37,139 bases of DNA. Source: Granulicella sp. L46 (GTDB lineage Bacteria > Acidobacteriota > Terriglobia > Terriglobales > Acidobacteriaceae). Below, in pieces: positions 33,624-37,139 of the stretch; within the stretch, counting starts at the first letter, position 1; each line of letters begins with the position of its first letter. Both the position numbers and the translations under genes were made by a program. The notes below the pieces were generated by a model that was given only the letters and a program-made list of their open reading frames with translations, ran no database searches and was not told the origin of the DNA. The stretch is from the NCBI RefSeq assembly GCF_009765785.1, contig NZ_LMUT01000015.1:117298-154436 (forward strand). Reading direction: 5' to 3'.

Positions 33624-36338
33624 ATGCCCAGTTCCACGCTGAGATCAAGTGGGAATATGACCGTCAGGTTCTCTCGCACGTCGCGCCTCCTTTTTGCTTT
33701 CGTCTGTGCCTTCTGCGTTTCGCTCGCTCATCCGGCGTGGGCAGTCTCAACCATCACCACCACGGCACTCACCCTCGCCTCCAGCAGCGGGTCAATCGCA
33801 CAAAACGGCACGATCGCCTCCGGCTCAGTTCTTACCCTGACCGCGACGGTCACCGCCGGCACGACCCCCATCACCATAGGTTCTGTCTCCTTCTGCGACG
33901 CCAGCGCGACCCTGTGCTCCGATATCCACCTCATCGGCACCGCTCAGATCACACCTGGCGGCACCGCTGTCTACAAATTCATCCCAGGCATCGGCGCCCA
34001 CAGTTACAAAGCCGTCTTTGCGGCAACACCCAACGGAGCAACCGCCTACGCCAGCAGCTTCTCCGCAACCTCGACCCTCACCGTTACAGGAACCTACACC
34101 ACCACCTCCACGCTTACATCCAGTGGCGCTGCAGGAAATTACTCACTGACCTCAACCGTAGTCGGCGCCGGAACTCCAGCCCTAACTGGAACGGTCTCTT
34201 TCCTCGATATCACCAACTCCAACTTCGTCCTCGCAACCCAGTCCGTTGGCCCCCCCGTAAGCAGTCTTAGCTTTCTGGACGCTAGCAGCCCCAGCACCGG
34301 TGAAGATCCAAACGCAGACGTGATTGCTGATTTCAATGGAGACGGCATCCCTGATGTCGTCGTATCCAATTACGGAGATGACACACTTACCGTCATGCTT
34401 GGAAAAGGTGACGGCACGTTCACTGCTGCTCCAGGAAGTCCCGTCAGCGTAACCTTCGATCCTCATGACCTCGTCGTTGGAGATTTCAACCACGACGGCA
34501 AGCTGGATCTGGCCATGAACAATAGTTATTACGATGGGGTCGTGACCATCCTTCTCGGCAATGGCGATGGTTCCTTCACGCCCGCGCCCGGCAATCCCAT
34601 TACCGTCGGCAACTCATTCCAAACGGTCAACTCCTTGGTGTCGGGAGACTTCAACGGCGATGGCATTCCGGATCTGGCGGCCGGGCCCTCCAACGGACCC
34701 TATCCCCCAGGTGGGGGAGTCCTTGTCGTACTTCTCGGCAACGGCGACGGCACCTTCCAGCAACTACCCGGGATAATCCTCGCCCAGGGTCCTTGGCTCG
34801 CCGCGGGAGACTTCAACGGCGATGGCGTAACGGATCTGGCCGCGGTCGACTACTATGGAAGCGACGCTGCAATCTACCTCGGTAACGGCGATGGTACCTT
34901 TCATCAGGCGCCTGGCAACACCTTGACCGTTGGACCTGAGGCCAATGCCGCCGTCGCCGCAGACCTCAATGGCGACGGGATCCTGGACCTCGCAGTCTCA
35001 AACCTCGTCGGTCCCATCAGCAATGGCACAATAAGCATCTTTATGGGCAAGGGTGACGGCACCTTCACTCCCGCCTCCGCAAGCCCAACCGTCGGCGTAA
35101 ACCCCTACGCCATCGCCTACGGAGACTTCAACGGCGACGGAAAGCCTGACCTCGCAACCGCCAATAACGGCGACGACACCGTCAGCTATCTCCTCGGCAA
35201 CGGAGACGGCACCTTCCAGCCAGTGATCGCCAGTGTCTATCTCGGTCAGTTCACTACCGACTTCGCTACCGGAGACATCAATGGAGACGGCGTGACCGAT
35301 GCTGTCGCCGTAACGCAAAGTACGCCCCTAGGTTCCTATGATGGAATCGCTTCTGTCCTCCTTTCCCAGCCAACCGTCACCACTACCGCCGTAGTCAACG
35401 GCATCGACCCAATCGGCACCGGCACTCACCAAATCCAGGCCTTGTACCCCGGCAACTCCAGTTACTCCTCCAGCACCTCTAACCTCGTCGCGCTCACCGC
35501 TGAACAAGCCACCCCCTCCATCACCCTCAGCCTCTCTGCATCGACCATCACGACAGCCCAGCCTCTCACCGCAACCATCGCCATCAGCGGCCCCGCCAAC
35601 GACCCCACCCCAACCGGCTCCATCACCCTCACCAGCGGCAGCTACACCTCAACCTCAACACCACTCTCTGGCGGCTCTGCCAGCATCACGATCGCTGCCG
35701 GCGCGCTCGCGGTAGGAAGCGAAACCATCACAGCAACCTACAGCGGTGACACAAACTACGCGAAGGCAACGACCTCCGCCCCGGTCACCGTCACCGCCAT
35801 CCCTCCCAGCTTCGCTATCACCTCCACCAGCGTCACCATCCCCGGTCCCGGTAGCACCACCAGCAACACATCAACGATCACCGTCACTCCCGCGGGAGGA
35901 TTTACGGGCAGCGTCAGCTTGGCCGCCGCCCTCACTTCAAGTCCCGCTGGCGCCGTCGATCCCCCAACCTTCAGCTTTGGCTCAACCCCCGGCGTCGCCA
36001 TCACCGGCACCAACCCAGGCACGGCAACCCTCACCGTGCTCACGTCGGCCGCTTCCAGCGCATCGCTCAATTCACCAAAACTGTTTCCCTCGCTCACCGC
36101 AGACGCCACATTCGCTTGTCTGCTGATCTTTATCTCCTTCAAACGCAGGCGCAAATCAATCGGCGCGCTCGCCCTCTCGTTCTTCCTCCTGGCCTTCGTC
36201 GCTTCCCTGTCCGGATGCTCCAGTGGCCCAAGTACTCCCCCGAATCCCGGAACAACTCCAGGCACCTACACCGTCACCGTCACCGGTACATCGGGCACGC
36301 TAACGACGAACAGCGCCGTGACCGTTACAATCCAGTGA
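33624..36338 (+). CDS. Large surface protein with FG-GAP/VCBS and Ig-like repeats
   Basis: The 904-residue protein has a signal peptide (SRTSRLLFAFVCAFCVSLAH to PAWA, about 17-41). An Ig-like region follows (about 45-215), then a beta-propeller-like set of seven Ca-binding repeats of the form DFNGDGIPDLA … LLGNGDGTF (about 230-570). Two more Ig-like blocks follow (about 590-800, VTVTA and TATYSGDTNYAKA). The end has two hydrophobic stretches around FKRRRKS, then LSGCSSGPSTPPNPG and a short strand-rich tail. This is an adhesion or surface-scaffold type protein; its ligand is unknown. The ATG at 33657, with a weak GGGA, is an alternative start. Confidence 0.88.
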   Translation: MPSSTLRSSGNMTVRFSRTSRLLFAFVCAFCVSLAHPAWAVSTITTTALTLASSSGSIAQNGTIASGSVLTLTATVTAGTTPITIGSVSFCDASATLCSDIHLIGTAQITPGGTAVYKFIPGIGAHSYKAVFAATPNGATAYASSFSATSTLTVTGTYTTTSTLTSSGAAGNYSLTSTVVGAGTPALTGTVSFLDITNSNFVLATQSVGPPVSSLSFLDASSPSTGEDPNADVIADFNGDGIPDVVVSNYGDDTLTVMLGKGDGTFTAAPGSPVSVTFDPHDLVVGDFNHDGKLDLAMNNSYYDGVVTILLGNGDGSFTPAPGNPITVGNSFQTVNSLVSGDFNGDGIPDLAAGPSNGPYPPGGGVLVVLLGNGDGTFQQLPGIILAQGPWLAAGDFNGDGVTDLAAVDYYGSDAAIYLGNGDGTFHQAPGNTLTVGPEANAAVAADLNGDGILDLAVSNLVGPISNGTISIFMGKGDGTFTPASASPTVGVNPYAIAYGDFNGDGKPDLATANNGDDTVSYLLGNGDGTFQPVIASVYLGQFTTDFATGDINGDGVTDAVAVTQSTPLGSYDGIASVLLSQPTVTTTAVVNGIDPIGTGTHQIQALYPGNSSYSSSTSNLVALTAEQATPSITLSLSASTITTAQPLTATIAISGPANDPTPTGSITLTSGSYTSTSTPLSGGSASITIAAGALAVGSETITATYSGDTNYAKATTSAPVTVTAIPPSFAITSTSVTIPGPGSTTSNTSTITVTPAGGFTGSVSLAAALTSSPAGAVDPPTFSFGSTPGVAITGTNPGTATLTVLTSAASSASLNSPKLFPSLTADATFACLLIFISFKRRRKSIGALALSFFLLAFVASLSGCSSGPSTPPNPGTTPGTYTVTVTGTSGTLTTNSAVTVTIQ

Positions 36339-36414
36339 TCTCGCTACCGAGGCCGATCAAGGGCCAACGGCCCGGTACATCACAGCCTAGGTCAACAAGA
36401 CGTCGGAGCCACTA
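36339..36414. other. Short spacer after the surface-protein gene
   Basis: GGGCCAACGGCCC (about 36361-36373) is a short palindrome that may act in termination, though no T-run follows. No gene is seen. Confidence 0.4.
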
Positions 36415-36611
36415 CCTCGCTGCCGCAGGCCGGAGTGAAGCCGCAGGCGCAACGACAAAATTGCCTTCCTCGCTGCCACCCCACCCCCACAATCGCCAAC
36501 CACGCGAAGCCCCCGCCGTCCGCGCAGGACCCGCGTAGGACAAATCTTGTCAAGCCCCCAAACCACCTAAACCAAACATTCCAAACCAAATAGAGTTGGC
36601 ATAGTTACCCC
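36415..36611. repeat. ~200-bp dispersed intergenic repeat, copy B
   Basis: It matches 1373-1571 in the same orientation and block order, with small insertions (for instance GCGTAGGACAAATCT before GTCAAGCCCCC). The end GGCATAGTTACCCC is followed by sequence unlike copy A. Both copies lie in gene-poor gaps. Confidence 0.85.
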
Positions 36612-36703
36612 ACGCGAAAGCCTATAATAGAAACAGGCCCGAAAAGCACCCCACTCCACCGCGCCCAACCAGGCAAAACTCTCCCACCATCCGCGCAGGA
36701 CAG

Positions 36704-36822
36704 GGGGTACTTTGCCTCCTAACCCGCCTGAATGCAAGACTTTACGGCAAGAGTACCCCGGACCATGTCATACTTTGCCGCCTAACCCGCCTGAGCAGAC
36801 TACTTTACGGCCAAAGTACCCC
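36704..36822. repeat. Two tandem palindromic units, 63-bp period
   Basis: Units at 36708-36759 and 36771-36822 share TACTTTGCC(T/G)CCTAACCC, GCCTGA, CTTTACGGC and AGTACCCC. Each has near-complementary ends (GTACTTTGCC with GGC(C)AA(A)GAGTAC or GGCCAAAGTAC), so each can fold into a hairpin. From 36823 to 36856 there is a G/C-rich run (GGGGGGTGGGGGGG) that adjoins the hisF stop. Confidence 0.8.
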
Positions 36823-36856
36823 CCGAGGGGGGTGGGGGGGTACCCTCACTCCAGCC

Positions 36857-37139
36857 TCAACAAGGCATCCGCATCGGAACACCCGCTGCCGACACCTCAA
36901 TCTTCAGCGCCCGAGAATCCGTCACCCCAAAGTGAAAGATACTCGCCGCCAGCGCCGCATCCGCCTTACCCGCCAGGAACACCTCGGCAAAGTGCGCCGC
37001 CGACCCAGCACCACCCGACGCAATCACCGGGATCTGCACCGCCTCGGACACCCGCCGAGTCAGCTCGCAGTCAAACCCGCCCCGAGTCCCATCCGCATCC
37101 ATACTGGTCAACAAAATCTCCCCCCCCCCCCCCGCCCCC
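36857..37139 (-). CDS. hisF: Imidazole glycerol phosphate synthase subunit HisF, 5' end cut by window edge
   Basis: HisF is the cyclase of histidine biosynthesis and forms imidazole glycerol phosphate with HisH. Only the last ~94 codons are present: [20 protein letters not shown] with the phosphate-site TSMDADGT, then [10 protein letters not shown], then the barrel end [19 protein letters not shown]. No start codon is in the window. Upstream of GAG-ATT-TTG the frame reads Gly-Ala followed by four Gly; the family normally has Gly-Ala-Gly-Glu, so three Gly appear extra because of the G14 run (37120-37133) at the window end. The tail beyond the last strand ([12 protein letters not shown]) fits family lengths. 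Confidence 0.92.
   Translation of the reverse strand, partial: GAGGGGEILLTSMDADGTRGGFDCELTRRVSEAVQIPVIASGGAGSAAHFAEVFLAGKADAALAASIFHFGVTDSRALKIEVSAAGVPMRMPC
37120..37133. repeat. C14/G14 homopolymer in hisF at the window edge
   Basis: Fourteen C in a row on the plus strand, then GCCCCC to the end. In the hisF frame this replaces a normally single Gly codon by four. Confidence 0.9.

Overview
The window looks like chromosomal DNA of an Acidobacteriota member, probably of the Terriglobales (Granulicella/Edaphobacter/Terriglobus type). This is inferred from the G+C-rich coding style, the secreted carbohydrate- and phenolic-ester-active enzymes, a bactofilin, and a large FG-GAP/Ig-like surface protein with a typical C-terminal tail. 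No phage, plasmid, insertion-sequence transposase, CRISPR array, rRNA or tRNA was found.

Layout. 1-706: 5' part of an exported cyanophycinase-like peptidase (minus), cut by the window edge. 707-1891: gene-free, with a 36-bp tandem array and a ~200-bp dispersed repeat. 1892-3238: glmM (plus). 3254-12685: a tightly packed minus-strand run, in transcription order ABC ATPase, ABC permease, GMC oxidoreductase, DUF374 acyltransferase, queA, polA and a secreted esterase. 12835-16834: the alpha-operon in the order infA, rpmJ, rpsM, rpsK, rpsD, rpoA, rplQ (minus), ended by a hairpin terminator at 12780-12807. 17054-18904: a VOC protein, an exported unknown and a bactofilin. 19356-22679: a two-gene carbohydrate cluster (GH13 then GH28). 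22857-28145: an FmdE-like protein, a small exported Gly/Arg-rich protein, a tannase/feruloyl esterase-family protein and a TonB-dependent receptor. 28309-29713: inorganic pyrophosphatase followed by two small related membrane proteins. 29911-32802: gatC and gatA, a DUF721 protein and a gmhB-like phosphatase. 32998-36338: an HNH nuclease and the large FG-GAP surface protein. 36857-37139: the 3' end of hisF, cut by the window edge.

The genes are mostly ordinary housekeeping and scavenging functions. The unusual content is repetitive. (1) Degenerate 7-bp tandem repeats sit at gene junctions and supply stop codons and ribosome-binding sites; three different genes end in Arg-Asp-stop read from the same heptad phase, and one tract lies in frame inside polA. 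(2) Composite intergenic mosaics combine 6-bp TTGNNN tracts with short palindromic modules in a recurring arrangement. (3) A 36-bp array has a 182-bp higher-order repeat. (4) A ~200-bp repeat occurs near both ends of the window, and a fragment of it forms the C-terminus of the tannase-family protein. (5) A hairpin element flanked by 11-bp direct repeats lies between rpsD and rpoA. Other points of note are a DNA polymerase I that appears to lack the proofreading residues, a TTG start for infA, and a G14 homopolymer in hisF exactly at the window edge.

All calls were made by reading the sequence; no database search was run.
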